Source: Chondrilla cf. caribensis (Eukaryota > Porifera > Demospongiae > Chondrillida > Chondrillidae). Taken from it: DNA of 64,000 bases. The position numbers were made by a program, and so were the translations under genes. Positions 1 to 12,046 of the stretch are shown here, one piece after another (within the stretch, counting starts at the first letter, position 1; every line of letters starts with the position of its first letter). The stretch is from positions 1,777,633 to 1,841,632 of the forward strand of contig OZ026549.1 in assembly GCA_964020155.1 (NCBI GenBank), given 5' to 3'. The notes beneath the pieces are model-generated. The model made no database searches and was not told where the DNA came from. It was given only the letters and a program-made list of their open reading frames with translations.

Positions 1-560
1 TAATTACGTACGTCTTTCAATTGATTGCGTAAGCACATTTCTCCAAAATGGGGGAACACCCAGGAGAACTGGCTGTAGTTGGGTACTCCACCACTGAAAT
101 CACAAACAGTGTAAGGATCAGGTTATGAGTCCAACAACACATGATGAACCTCGGAAGTTTACATCAAGTAATTGTTTTGAATTATCACATAATATGATCA
201 AATTTGTTCAGTTTTTGTGAGGATTAAGATCAGTATGGTGCGATCTTTGCGGCATTCTATTTGCACACTCTACTCGATTTGTGAAAGTAAAACTGTGAAA
301 CTTCCAGCAATGTATGGTGCTACAATGCATTCATGCAAGAATCAGAAGTCAACAAAACAAACTTTCCATTGAATGGTACAGGTTTTTCATTGCTTTCCCC
401 CTTGTGGTGGGTTTGCTGAAGGTAACCCACCCAGGTGGAACATCCAGTATGTAGGATGAAAATTGAAAACAGCTGAAAACTGTGCCATAGTAAGTGCTCC
501 TCGAACTAAAAGACTTCCCTCAGGACATAAAGGATTTTGATGTGTACGAGTGTAAGTGTG

Positions 561-1195
561 TCAGAGGCAGGAGGAAGGTGAGGTGTGTACTGTGCATGTA
601 GTACTTCAGAGGCAGGAGGAAGGTGAGGTGTGTACTGTGCAGATAGTACTTCAGAGGCAGGAGGAAGGTGAGGTGTGTACTGTGCATGTAGTACTTCAGA
701 GGCAGGAGGAAGGTGAGGTGTGTACTGTGCAGATAGTACTTCAGAGGCAGGAGGAAGGTGAGGTGTGTACTGTGCATGTAGTACTTCAGAGGCAGGAGGA
801 AGGTGAGGTGTGTACTGTGCATGTAGTACTTCAGAGGCAGGAGGAAGGTGAGGTGTGTACTGTGCATGTAGTACTTCAGAGGCAGGAGGAAGGTGAGGTG
901 TGTACTGTGCAGATAGTACTTCAGAGGCAGGAGGAAGGTGAGGTGTGTACTGTGCATGTAGTACTTCAGAGGCAGGAGGAAGGTGAGGTGTGTACTGTGC
1001 ATGTAGTACTTCTGAGGCAGGAGGAAGGTGAGGTGTGTACTGTGCAGATAGTACTTCAGAGGCAGGAGGAAGGTGAGGTGTGTACTGTGCAGATAGTACT
1101 TCAGAGGCAGGAGGAAGGTGAGGTGTGTACTGTGCAGATAGTACTTCAGAGGCAGGAGGAAGGTGAGGTGTGTACTGTGCAGATAGTACTTCAGG
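561..1195. repeat. 45-bp minisatellite, 14 copies
   Basis: Unit begins TCAGAGGCAGGAGGAAGGTG and has a period of exactly 45 bp. Two variants differ at one short site (CATGTA or CAGATA) in the order HQHQHHHQHHQQQQ, where H is the CATGTA form and Q the CAGATA form. Because 45 is a multiple of three and no stop occurs, both strands are open through the array. No start context, splice partner or homology supports coding. Confidence 0.95.
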
Positions 1196-1484
1196 GTGTG
1201 GCAGCAGTAATTAACATTCTCATACCAAACGCACAAAATCAGCCACACAATCCAACCATATCCATTATGAATCATGCTAACACGATACACAGTACACAAA
1301 ACATATGTACGTTACCGTCTATGCTCAAAATACTCACCATTAAACTGTCGCCAGTCTCCAGTGTCCCTAACCGCCTGTAGAGCACACGAATACAAGAGAG
1401 AGTACATGTATACACTGTACATACATACGTACGTACATAGACTATGTTATCAGTATAATTTCAAGTGTCAAGTGGTAAATTTTG

Positions 1485-1551
1485 TAACACACACACACAA
1501 ACACACACACACACACACACACAAATACACATACAAACACGCATGCAAACA

Positions 1552-1610
<59 letters not shown>
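1485..1610. repeat. (AC)n microsatellite, interrupted
   Basis: Two AC tracts separated by about 30 bp of imperfect ATAC/ACGC sequence. It lies downstream of the last recognised SAM-gene exon. The remaining sequence 1-2031 holds the 45-bp minisatellite and TACGTA-rich DNA; I found no exon there that I can support. Confidence 0.9.
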
Positions 1611-1611
<1 letters not shown>

Positions 1612-2031
1612 TCTGGTAGTTGGCGATAGTTCTGCTTTGATATTACTCAGTACAGGCAATGTCTACGTAAGCAATAGTATAAAAACACGCTGGAACACTA
1701 CATACGTACAGTATGGAAAACAATGTTGAGTGTACACGTTTGTGCACGTACATAGTTATGGTTTTGGAATCTTATTTAACGTGGGCGAACCTTTAGCCCT
1801 GGAGGCTACTGCATAGGGTATGTAACATGTACGTATATACACACATTGTGACACATACCTAATGTAAATTTTTGATGTATGTACATACGTACGTACATGC
1901 ATACAATGTGTACAAGTACATACTGTATGCATGTACACACATTAGATCAAATCACAGCTCATATGTCATAACAAGTACAATATCATTCTTTGTGTTTTGA
2001 CGTCTGAGTTACTAGATAATTCTCATCTTAC

Positions 2032-3055
2032 CTTAACATCCTGAACTCTAGACACTTGCGTGGAGTGCTTTGACCAATCAGTGGCGGAGATGGAACGAGA
2101 GAAGGGAGAGTTCCCATTGGGGAGACTGATATACTCATTCTGAATCCCAGGTGGTGGACTAGGTTCAGACACTTGTCTTTCCATAACATTAGGAGAGGAC
2201 ATTGTGGTTCTCAGCTGGGATAGGGAGGAGTCGAGGGAGACAATCAGTACACACCAATAATTGTACAACTGGATTGCAGCTGGCTCACATGTACTACGTA
2301 ACTGACCACAACAGGCTGACATGCATAAGTCAACTACACCAGGCTGACATGTACAAGTCAACCACACCAGGCTGACATGTACAAACGGGCCACAGCAGGC
2401 TTACATACACGTACGAGTGGACCACAACACGCTTACACATACAGGTGGACCACAACAAACTCACATGTACAAGTGGACCACAGCAAGCTCACATGTACAA
2501 GTGGACCACAACACACATGTACAGGTGGACCACAACACACATGTACAGGTGGACCACAACACACATGTACAGGTGGACCACAACAAGCTGACATGTACAA
2601 GTGGACCACAACAAGCTGACATGTACAAGTGGACCACAACAAGCTGACATGTACAAGTGGACCACAACAAGCTGACATGTACAAGAGGACCACAACAAGC
2701 TGACATGCACAAGAGGACCACAACAAGTTGACATGTACAAGTAGACCACAACAAGCTGACATGTACAAGAGGACCACAACAAGCTGACAGGTGCCAATGC
2801 AGAACTGGCATATCAGTGAAAAATTTACTTTTTAAAAGATTTGAACCATATCAAATGCAACACTCGGTTAATTTTGGCCAAATTACTTTGATGAGTAATA
2901 TATTTTGATCAAATTAATTATTAAACACTCCAGTGGTTATTGAGTTTGCTCATAATTGAATATATTATAACATTGTACATGGAGGATTATTATGGGAATC
3001 AACAGAATGGTTACAGGATTAGATCTCTTCATGACGTATACAGTGTGTCAACTCT

Positions 3056-3114
<59 letters not shown>

Positions 3115-5797
3115 GTGTCACCTCTGTACACACACATACGTACGTACATACATGTATCCTGGTTAGTGCCAACGTCAAAGAATAGCAGAGATACGTATGT
3201 ATCCTGTGTAATCCTGTGATCCTCAGATGTGACAATTTACTAATCAATTTGCTACCAGAAGGTCACCAAGTGGCTAATCAGGATACGTGGCTACCCATAC
3301 CTATCATGTTTGGTAAGGGAACACAGGAAACTAATCCGTTTATAGACCCCCCCTCCCCCCAGGGCTACATCTTCGGCACCCCATACACAGGATCCATTCC
3401 AAGCATACGCACATAGCTCATAAAGGTGATATAACATGTACATATGTACTATTATATTTGCATGTACCAACAGGTATATACGTATGTACATGTATGTACA
3501 GTCCAACCAAATCTGCATTTCATATCAAAAGGTACTTGCTATCAGTACTGGTTGATATAGTCCACGAGACTACAGTGGAACCTCTCAATTACAAACCTCT
3601 GAATAGCAGAAACCTCGTAATAAGGACACCATTCTGTGTCCCAGTGTAGTACTGTAGTGTATTAAGTGACCTCGGAATTGAGGACACCTCTGCAATAAGG
3701 ACTAAAATCAAGGTCACAAAGTGTCCATAATAGAGAGGTTCCAGTGTATATCAACTAGGAACTGAGTGTTTTGTACTCACTAACCAGGAGTGTGTACTGA
3801 CTCAGGTACTTACCAAGCAAGTTGGACTGTATTACACTTATAAGTGCAGGTACATACGAACATTAGTCCACATATGAAATAACAGTTTAGCAGCAGTGAG
3901 ACATACATACCTGCTCAGACCGTGGAGGGGTGTTTCTCCCATGTGACGACTGTACTGATGTGGCTGATGCAACAGAAGGCTCCCTGGTGGTGTCAATAGC
4001 TTCGTACACAGGAGGGTCAGATGATGGTTCACTACTGGGATCGGCCATAGGCTCGTATTGCTCCACACGTCGTGGTCGAGATGGAATGTCCAGCTCATAA
4101 GCTGGCTGGGACGATTGAGAGGGGGGCTGGCTAGTTGGATTGTCCATAGGCTCGTACTGTTCTACATGTCGTGGTTGAGATGGAGTTTCCAGCTCATATG
4201 CTGCCTGGGACGATTGAGTGGGGGGCTGGCTAGTTGGATTTGACATATACTCGTACTGTTCTACACGTCGTGGTTGAGATGGAGTTTCCAGCTCATACGC
4301 TGGCTGGGATGGTTGAGGAGGAGGCTGGCCACTTGGATTGGCCATTGGCATGTACTCATCCAAGGGTTGCGCCCGTGTTGGGGTGTCCTTACCGGAGTAA
4401 TGCGAGGTCTGCACATCAACACCACTGGTGGTATCGGGCTGCTTCTCGTTCGAAGGTTCATCCAAAATTACTGCAACTGGACCTGTCAGTTCGGCTGTAC
4501 CTTCATCATGGGATATGGTGGTGGCAAGATTTGGTTCCTGGTCTGTGAGGCTCATCTTGGACCCTACTGTGGTATAGAGTACACCTGGATTATTCGGTGC
4601 TGGCACATGGTTTACCGTCTCCTCATTTGAAACGGGCTTGCCGGGCGAATCATCACTTGTAACTGAGTTTGTCTGAGATGAACTGCTCTCCCCAGTTGCG
4701 ACGCTTGTGGTGGTGGTGGTGGTGGTGGTGGTGCATTCCTTCTCGACTTTCTCTGGTCTCGGCACGAGGTGTGGAATGTCCTCATTTCTGGGTTCGGCAC
4801 TCGTTGGAGGCTGTTTGAAAGATCCTCCGAAGGATTTCCTCGGAAGTGGGACGGGTTGCTTCAAGCTGGCAGTTCTTCTTGGCAGAGGCACAGGAGAAGC
4901 CTGCTTCTTGATGAAGGTAACGTTGACATAGGTATCGGTCTGATGAGGTGGCAGACAAGGAACGGTGGAGGGTTCGGGTGGCACATTCAACACTGGTGGA
5001 CAGGATGCGGTCAACTCAGATCCTAACGAAATTGAGAGACCATCAAGATCGATTGACGAAGATGGTTCCTGAGAGGATTCCACAGGGGCCACCGTGATGG
5101 GTGCTGGCTGAGAGGGATCAGTGTGGAGGGGGTGGAACGAGACATCCTCCAGTGACGACGACTCCACTTGTGACTTTTCTGACACTTCGACCAATGGAGG
5201 AGAAGTCGACAAGGACAATCTTCTCGCGGCAGCGATTGGTGGACGTATCAACTTATCTTTAGGGAGATACTGGATGGGCGAAATAGAATCTGGAGGCAGT
5301 GAACGTCTCTTGACAGCAAGATTATCAGATGACGCTGATAACTGAGGAATACTCTCAGCATCTCTACTTCTTCTTCGAAGGTCTCGAAGACTTTGCTGTC
5401 TCCTCGGAACTTGGGGAGGTAAATCCTCTTTATGCGACAATTCTAAGTGCGGAGAAGACCGTTCTGAGGTCGAAGGTGATGATAGACGCCTTCGCCTTTC
5501 TGGGACAGGAGGTGGTGGGGATTCCCCTCTTGCTGCCACGCTTGACGTTAGCACGGCAGCCTCAGAGTTGGTATTCACCTTGTGGTTCATTTCAGGAGAG
5601 CCACTGTAGTCACTATTCGGGACATTCTTCAGAATTCTCTTGACGTGCCCCAGTTTGTCTATCCCCAGTGCTTTCATCTGGTCCATGGTCATCCCCTGCA
5701 GCTGGTGCACGTGAGTGAGCCCATTTTTGACAAAAACGTCGGAATAGTCGCCTAACCCGAGATCCGTCAACCATTCTACTACTGACTCACACGCCAT
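2032..5797 (-). CDS. SAM-domain scaffold/adaptor protein, possibly ARAP-like (3' part beyond window)
   Basis: Two exons are visible: 5797..3911 (629 codons, phase 0, donor GTATGT) and 2214..2032 (61 codons, phase 0, donor GTAAGA). Residues about 5-65 form a SAM domain (VVEWLTDLGLGDYSDVF, then MDQMKALGIDKLGHVKRIL). The rest looks disordered: proline/arginine runs (PPPPVPERRRR), two PVPLPR motifs of the PxxPR type bound by CIN85/CD2AP SH3 domains, a run of eight threonines, and tyrosine motifs YMPM, YEYM and YEPM (x2) that fit the YxxM consensus for PI3K p85 SH2 domains. VYEAI and EYISL are further candidate phosphotyrosines. An N-terminal SAM followed by SH3/SH2 ligands suggests a signalling scaffold; ARAP family members start this way, but no PH or ArfGAP domain is seen here, so the family is inference. 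The start ATG is the first of the open frame; a 5' UTR splice acceptor lies just upstream (about 5825). Confidence 0.8.
2290..2790. repeat. Minisatellite, 28-bp units with a nested block of 24-bp units
   Basis: Repeats of GCTGACATGTACAAGTGGAC plus CACAACAA (28 bp). A central block at about 2513-2585 has a shorter 24-bp unit ending CACACATGT. It sits directly beside the 2214..2032 exon of the SAM gene, in the long intron between its two visible exons. Confidence 0.9.
3058..3112. repeat. (AC)n microsatellite
   Basis: Uninterrupted AC dinucleotides in the intron between the two visible SAM-gene exons, flanked by direct repeats of GTGTCA(A/C)CTCTGTACAC. Confidence 0.95.
3573..3746 (+). mobile_element. 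MITE, family with CAGTGGAACCTCTCTATTA ends
   Basis: 174-bp element bounded by TA on both sides, with terminal inverted repeats starting CAGTGGAACCTCTC and ending GAGAGGTTCCAGTG. The interior has the same order of short motifs (GTCCCAGTGTAGTACTGTAG, then GTGACCTC) as the copies at 7798, 8114 and 12727. TA target duplication and CAGT ends are typical of Tc1/mariner-pogo derived MITEs. Confidence 0.85.
4020..4335 (-). repeat. In-frame tandem repeat of about 31 codons encoding YxxM units
   Basis: Within the large SAM-gene exon a unit of about 93 bp is present roughly three times. Each unit encodes a YELETPSQPR-like segment, then VEQYEPM or VEQYEYM, then NPTSQPP. The copies differ by substitutions and stay in frame. 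The number of YxxM tyrosines therefore scales with repeat copy number. Confidence 0.8.
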
Positions 5798-5859
5798 GAC
5801 TGATCAGTGTTCAGCCATAAGAAAACCTACACAAAAAGAAGACAATACGTACATGCGTA

Positions 5860-5962
5860 CATCAAGCATGGTATTACAGATGTTACATCAAGCATGGTAT
5901 TACAGATGTTACATTAAGCATGGTATTACAGATGTTACATTAAGCATGGTATTACAGATGTT
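5860..5962. repeat. 26-bp tandem repeat, about 4 copies
   Basis: Unit CATCAAGCATGGTATTACAG plus ATGTTA, with a C/T difference between the first and later copies (CATCAAG or CATTAAG). It lies about 60 bp upstream of the SAM-gene start codon. Confidence 0.9.
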
Positions 5963-6016
5963 AAAATCAAAATGAAATTAAATATGCAGTATCATACTGT
6001 ATGTACATACATATAT

Positions 6017-6372
<356 letters not shown>

Positions 6373-6389
6373 GTTCATTCTATGGGTCT

Positions 6390-6502
6390 GAAACAGTGGC
6401 TGTTATAGAGAGGCAGTGTGTATATGCAGGTTGAATTGTACACTATAGACCCTTTGGGAGCTTAATAACCTAGCTGTAATAGAGAGGTGGCCTGTATACA
6501 CA
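6390..6502 (+). mobile_element. MITE fragment related to the one at 10318
   Basis: Shares CAGTGGCTG(C/T)TATAGAGAGG, then TGCAGGTTGAAT, then CTATAGACCC with the 10318 element, but lacks its 5' end. It starts immediately after the ACGC/AC tract. Confidence 0.5.
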
Positions 6503-7305
6503 GGCTGAATAATATTGTACACTATAGGTTATATACAGTCACATACGTACAACAAGGGAACACCACTATCAAAGTACGTATTGAGTTACGTATATACAGT
6601 CGCTGAATACCACTGTCAATCTAAGTAGATATCACCGTTCTATTATACAAGAGATACGTACTTATACGTAAGTTTGACGGCAATCAAATGACAGTTGGCT
6701 AAAACGAAGACCACATCTACCAAAGACTTGGAATATTTTCAGTAGTGATTGCATGTACCGGCATGGGGTGGGAGAACAAACTACATCTATAATCTGAAAG
6801 AGGTTGTTTGTTCTAAGTACATACGTAGGTAGGTTAGAGGTTGGGACGAGAGGCTCTTCATAACCATAGGTGGTAGACACAGACAGTAGCTAGCAGACGG
6901 AAAAGTGTTTTGAGCAGTATCGGTTTCCAATACCTGGAATACCAGTAGAATATGGGGACCATTCTAGGATCCCAGCTATTCGACAAATGTAACTACGCAT
7001 CCCATCAGTATTGATACTCAAAGCACGCAGTCACTAGCACATGTATGTACACATGTAGTGCACGATAAGAGAGGGATAAGGGAGGAAGGGAGAAGAAGGG
7101 ACGGAGAGGAAAACTACAAGTGTCTTGCAAATGCTATAGCTATAGCATGTCTTAGTGAATCCGGACAAAATCACCCATTAGCTGCTTGGCATCAGTAGAC
7201 AGGGCAGCAGTTTCAGTACATTAAGGACATGAGAAATACGTCATTGTGTTTTACCAGCGGCAATGAAAACAAAGTTAGCAAAAATCAATTCAATAAATAT
7301 ACAAG

Positions 7306-7307
<2 letters not shown>

Positions 7308-7356
<49 letters not shown>

Positions 7357-7360
7357 TGTA

Positions 7361-7414
<54 letters not shown>

Positions 7415-7420
7415 TGTACT

Positions 7421-7472
<52 letters not shown>
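7308..7472. repeat. (AC)n microsatellite with two GCATGTACTC interruptions
   Basis: Three AC blocks of about 35-50 bp separated by the same short interruption, which suggests one local duplication of the block plus interruption. Confidence 0.95.
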
Positions 7473-7475
<3 letters not shown>

Positions 7476-7797
7476 TTACTACAACATGTTCGTGTACGTA
7501 CGTATTTGATAATTACAGTACAATGCTATTCCAAATTGAATTTTTCAAAAAAAAAACTACATTTGAGCTTGAACTTTGGAAGATTATTTTTGAGAAAAAA
7601 TTCAACTCCAGACGGACATTTGTGAACACATGGAATCTCCCAAATGGCTGCATATCACTGGATACACGCATAACAATAAAGCATGCATGTACGTACGTAG
7701 ATACGTATATACAATACCTACCTTAAGGAACTAACTGTATACGTACCTAATAGTTAATAAGCCCCTCATGCAGGTATGTACGTATGCACCACATATA

Positions 7798-7959
7798 CAG
7801 TGGGACCTGTCCATTAAGGACTCTTTGCATGGGACCTTAATATTACTCCTTATTACAGTTCACTTAACATTACAGTACTACGCACACAGGGACACAGAAG
7901 GGCATCCTTAATGTAGAGGTTTCCACATTTCAGAGGTTTGCAATAGAGAGGTTCCACTG
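7798..7959 (-). mobile_element. MITE, CAGTGGAACCTCTCTATTA family (diverged copy)
   Basis: TA-flanked; reads inverted relative to 3573. The 5' end is CAGTGGGACCTGTCCATTAA and the 3' end is AATAGAGAGGTTCCACTG. Interior motifs are recognisable but the copy is more diverged and shorter (162 bp). Confidence 0.75.
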
Positions 7960-8113
7960 TACACACTAATGATTATACAGCACACGCATACGTACATGTG
8001 TGTACTATGTCAAACATGCATACATGTGAAATTGAGATGAAGAGAGCATGTGTGAATATACATACGTAAGTATGTCTGGAGGAATGTACAAATAGCATAT
8101 AGAGAATATTATA

Positions 8114-8288
8114 CAGTGGAACCTCTCTATTACAAACCTCTGAAATGTGGAAACCTCTGTAATAAGGACACCATTCTGTGTCCCAGTGTAGTACTGTAGT
8201 GTATTAAGTGACCTCTGAATTGAGGAAACCTCTGTATTAAGGACTAAAATCAAGGTCCCAAAGTGTCCTTAATAGAGAAGTTCCAGTG
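8114..8288 (+). mobile_element. MITE, CAGTGGAACCTCTCTATTA family
   Basis: 175 bp, TA target duplication, perfect family 5' end CAGTGGAACCTCTCTATTA. It is nearly collinear with the copy at 3573, the two differing by scattered substitutions. Confidence 0.9.
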
Positions 8289-8983
8289 TATATGTACATA
8301 TGTATGTATGTACGTACATATGTGATTGTATATGGATAAGTATGCAAGTACGTATATACATACGTACATACATATGAACACATACTGTGTCTACTACATA
8401 TAACTGCAAATACATATTACGTACACAGACAAAACACAGAGTAACATAATGGAATAAACACATAACTTGGAGCATTGAACCTTACATGTACATATGTATG
8501 TAGCTACATCAAGTGAAATATGTAAAGTGCGTACACACATACGTATATGGCCACCATAAAGGAACTCTGCTTACAATCATCTCACTAACAACACTGTCTA
8601 TTGGGTACAGGTAAGGTAATCTCTATCAACCAGTCCCCGATATTTCAGGATAGGATTACCCTATACAATTCCGATCAAAATCACCACACAATCGAGAGCA
8701 CATTCAAGGGTCCCATACAGTGCAAGAGGTCTGGATCGGGAGTTTCCACTGTACTACTGCATTGTTAGGGAACACATACCAAAGTACACGAGTGAGAGTG
8801 CACGCTTGTGCATACTTCAACTGAAGTGAAAGTGGAAAAAGTAAATATAAATGGCCCTCAACACACACAAGAATGTCGGCAGTGGTTCACTGTGGAAGAG
8901 TGACCTAATAGTAACAATGCAACTGAGGCCATTGAACTTCTTTCATATCAACATACCATAGTGTGTACAAGGTACATCGTGTT

Positions 8984-8985
<2 letters not shown>

Positions 8986-9048
<63 letters not shown>

Positions 9049-9140
9049 TATGCATGTGTGTGTGTGTGCGCGCGCGTGTGTGCACAACTTGTGGGTGTGC
9101 GTGCGTGTGTGCATGCATGTGTGCTGTGTGCACACCTTGT
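8986..9140. repeat. (GT)n microsatellite grading into imperfect GT/GC repeats
   Basis: About 58 bp of pure GT, then imperfect GTGTGCGCGC-type sequence. It lies in the gene-free stretch. Confidence 0.9.
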
Positions 9141-10317
9141 GGGTGTACATGGGTACACTACCAACAATACATGTAATACACAAGAACATAAGTAGGAGTT
9201 GCTTCCTTAGTTCTCTCTCTGACAAGTCACTTGTAGGGAGGACCTATATCTGCAACACTCTGTGTAGGAAGTGTATGATCTAACCACATAGATATGATGT
9301 AGAGCGAATGAGGTTTTAACACAGCAGAACCACAGTCACTGATATACAATACAAGCTGTCTTAAAAGAATGATATGCTATGTAAGACTTGTCACCTTCCC
9401 TTAAAGTTGAGTATTGGGCACTCTTGGTTGGTGTCAGGTGGTACACATCACTGTCACAGCTAGTCAAGTGTGGAGGTGAAACCAACGGCTCATAGGTACG
9501 TATGTACGTACATATATACTTAGTACATATGTACGTATGTACATGTATACGTACATGCCATATATAGCGGAAAAATTTCATGGAAGAAAATTTCGTGATT
9601 TGGTGGTCAAACAAGCATTTTGCGGTATAAATGTCACAATTTATGTGTTGATATTATGTGTTTGTGTTTCAATATTTTTCACTCGTAATGATTTCACAAA
9701 TAAACTTTCGTGAATTGGGTCAAATCATGAAAAACATGAAATTTTAGCCACATGATTTTCTCCACTTTACAGTATATGGAACATGTATATGTGTGCATAT
9801 GTATACATACATATAATATGGTGCATCCACACACCCCTGTGCATACAGTACATACATACACGTATCAAATGTGTATGTATGTTCCTATAGTAGAGGTACG
9901 TATGCACACATACACACACGCACGTATATACGTATGTATGTACACCAGCGAAGTATATACTCTAATACTATACAACAATTACATATGCATGGTCTCGCAT
10001 TGGAATACCTACTTACAAGATGAGACTCTTCTAGAAAAAACTGTGTAGCATGTTTGATATGAAACTTTGTCAGTTTATAGAAGTTTCACAGTGGACTCCA
10101 TCCACAATGACTGTAGTTCAGACGAGGTCAAAACCTAACGTTTGTTGGATTAGCAAATTTCCACAAGACACCCCACACATCCTCTCATATGGAGGTACGT
10201 ACGTATTCATACAGTTTATCATAATGAAGTGGAGAATTCATAAGGAATAATTAACACCACTTGAGGTTTCAACATAGGTATGTACGTATACACGCACATA
10301 TTTCACTTACTACAACA

Positions 10318-10465
10318 CAGTGGAACCTGCCTATAGTGGTCACTCTTGGGATCTCAAAAAGTGGCTGCTATAGAGAGGTGGTGTTTATAATATGCAGGTT
10401 GAATGGTACTCTATAGACCCTTTTGGAGCTCAGACACCTGGCTACATAAAGAAGTGACCTGCCAA
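10318..10465 (+). mobile_element. MITE-like element with CAGTGGAACCTGCC end
   Basis: Starts CAGTGGAACCTGCCTATAG and contains GTGGCTGCTATAGAGAGG, repeated in part at 6390. Its right end runs directly into the 33-bp minisatellite, whose unit contains TACAGTG; the array may have grown from the terminal sequence of this element (inference). Confidence 0.55.
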
Positions 10466-10467
10466 TA

Positions 10468-10767
10468 CAGTGATCATCATACACAGGCATACTACTAATA
10501 CAGTGATCATCATACACAGGCATACTACTAATACAGTGATCATCATACACAGGCATACTACTAATACAGTGATCATCATACACAGGCATACTACTAATAC
10601 AGTGATCATCATACACAGGCATACTACTAATACAGTGATCATCATACACAGGCATACTACTAATACAGTGATCATCATACACAGGCATACTACTAATACA
10701 GTGATCATCATACACAGGCATACTACTAATACAGTGATCATCATACACAGGCATACTACTAATACGT
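10468..10767. repeat. 33-bp minisatellite, 9 near-identical copies
   Basis: Unit CAGTGATCATCATACACAGG plus CATACTACTAATA, a period of 33 bp with almost no divergence, so the array is young or strongly homogenised. Three frames are open because 33 is a multiple of three; no evidence of coding. Confidence 0.95.
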
Positions 10768-11021
10768 ACATACAATCTACTGTTGGGCACATTGATATGA
10801 TGGAGCAAGGCCCACCACACCAATACATGACATAATGAATGCACCATTGAAGATAACTGTACAGTCAAGCTCCAGTGTCAATAGGACTTGAAAATCTACC
10901 GGTGCAGCCATGCAACACGCTATGCATAAAACAGAAAAGGAAGAACAACTTGCTTGATGATTTCAATTTTCATCAAAAGGCACCATCATATGTACAGGTA
11001 TAATTCACCCACTGAATTGTG

Positions 11022-11052
11022 TGCGTGCGTGTGTGTGTGTGTGTGTGTGTGT

Positions 11053-11103
<51 letters not shown>

Positions 11104-11110
11104 TGTGTGT
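11022..11110. repeat. (GT)n microsatellite
   Basis: GT dinucleotides with a single GTAAGT interruption, between the minisatellite and the GC-richer tract. Confidence 0.9.
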
Positions 11111-11269
11111 CCATGCAACATTGTAAATATCTTTCATCCTTATCACATTTCATACTCGGTACATGACACCGATGTACTAACGATGTTCTGTACGCGATTA
11201 TCACAAACACGATACCAATCTCCGTACTAATAGAACATTTCAATTACAATAACCGACCACCCAACAAGA

Positions 11270-12040
11270 CGACGGCCGCAAATCAACCGCATTTTCTATA
11301 ATAAACTACAAAGCACCTATTTAGGCCCCAATAGGGGGCTTCAATGGAGACATAAAGATACCTTGGAATGTTCCCTCGAATCAATAGGGAAGAATAGCTT
11401 CGAATGGCGAAGGAGTGGGTAAACGGAAAAAGTACCGAGAGCACACAACAAACGTAGATATAACTACACATTACTAAGATAAGGAGCCTATTAAATCATG
11501 TTCAGTCGATTTGTCTCGGAAAATATGTCAGTTCCTTGCGTTCAAAATGACTCGGCACGGGTGGATTCGATAATGTATGAACAATTTCTGGACGCGTTCT
11601 TCAATACAAGGTCCTTACTGATTGTCTTGTGTGTAACCCCATCGAGCGAGTGAAGTAGTGAAAGATTCGAGTGATTCTCCTTCACAATACAAGTTCAGCG
11701 ATCGAAAACTACCACACTCACAACAGAGGCCTTTACCCGCCCAAAAGGCGGGATTTTCTTACCTTTAAACGTAGCCAAAGGCTTTGAAAGGAAGCAATCC
11801 AGATAAAATACGATCAAAAGCAGTCGTTGTTTCTGTACTAATGGAGTCTTGCCTGATGAATCTGTACGCACGCGGATTAGCGAGAAAGGTGCGCAGCTGG
11901 CCCCACCCCTTACTGTAACAATATTCATTGACCAAAAAGCGACTTCAATACAACAGGTCATTTTGGAATCGGAGATCGGAATTGCAACCAACATGTACTG
12001 TTATAACTCGCGAGGAGCTAGCTCCAACTCTCGCGAGTAC
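11270..12040. promoter_or_regulatory. GC-richer, CpG-containing promoter-like tract with CTCGCGAG palindromes
   Basis: Unlike its surroundings this stretch lacks microsatellites and contains many CpGs. Two CTCGCGAG palindromes lie close together (about 12007 and 12031), bracketing GAGCTAGCTCCAA. TCTCGCGAGA-type palindromes are known core-promoter motifs in vertebrates. The tract abuts the LRRC59 stop codon on one side and may serve the SAM gene (which has a 5' UTR acceptor near 5825) on the other. Function is inference. Confidence 0.35.
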
Positions 12041-12046
12041 TCAAAC

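Noticed and set aside
60..480. Possible minus-strand exons of the SAM gene (VEYPTTASSPG and VPPGWVTFSKPTTRG frames)
   Set aside because: Short, no convincing paired splice sites or PH-domain pattern; cannot be supported without transcripts.
561..1195. Regular array that could be mistaken for a CRISPR or for a repetitive protein gene
   Set aside because: Units abut without unique spacers, the host is a eukaryote, and the open frames follow from a period divisible by three. No start context or splice partner.
10368..10868. 166-codon frame with repeated SMPVYDDHCI
   Set aside because: Direct read-through of the 33-bp minisatellite with flanks that match a MITE.
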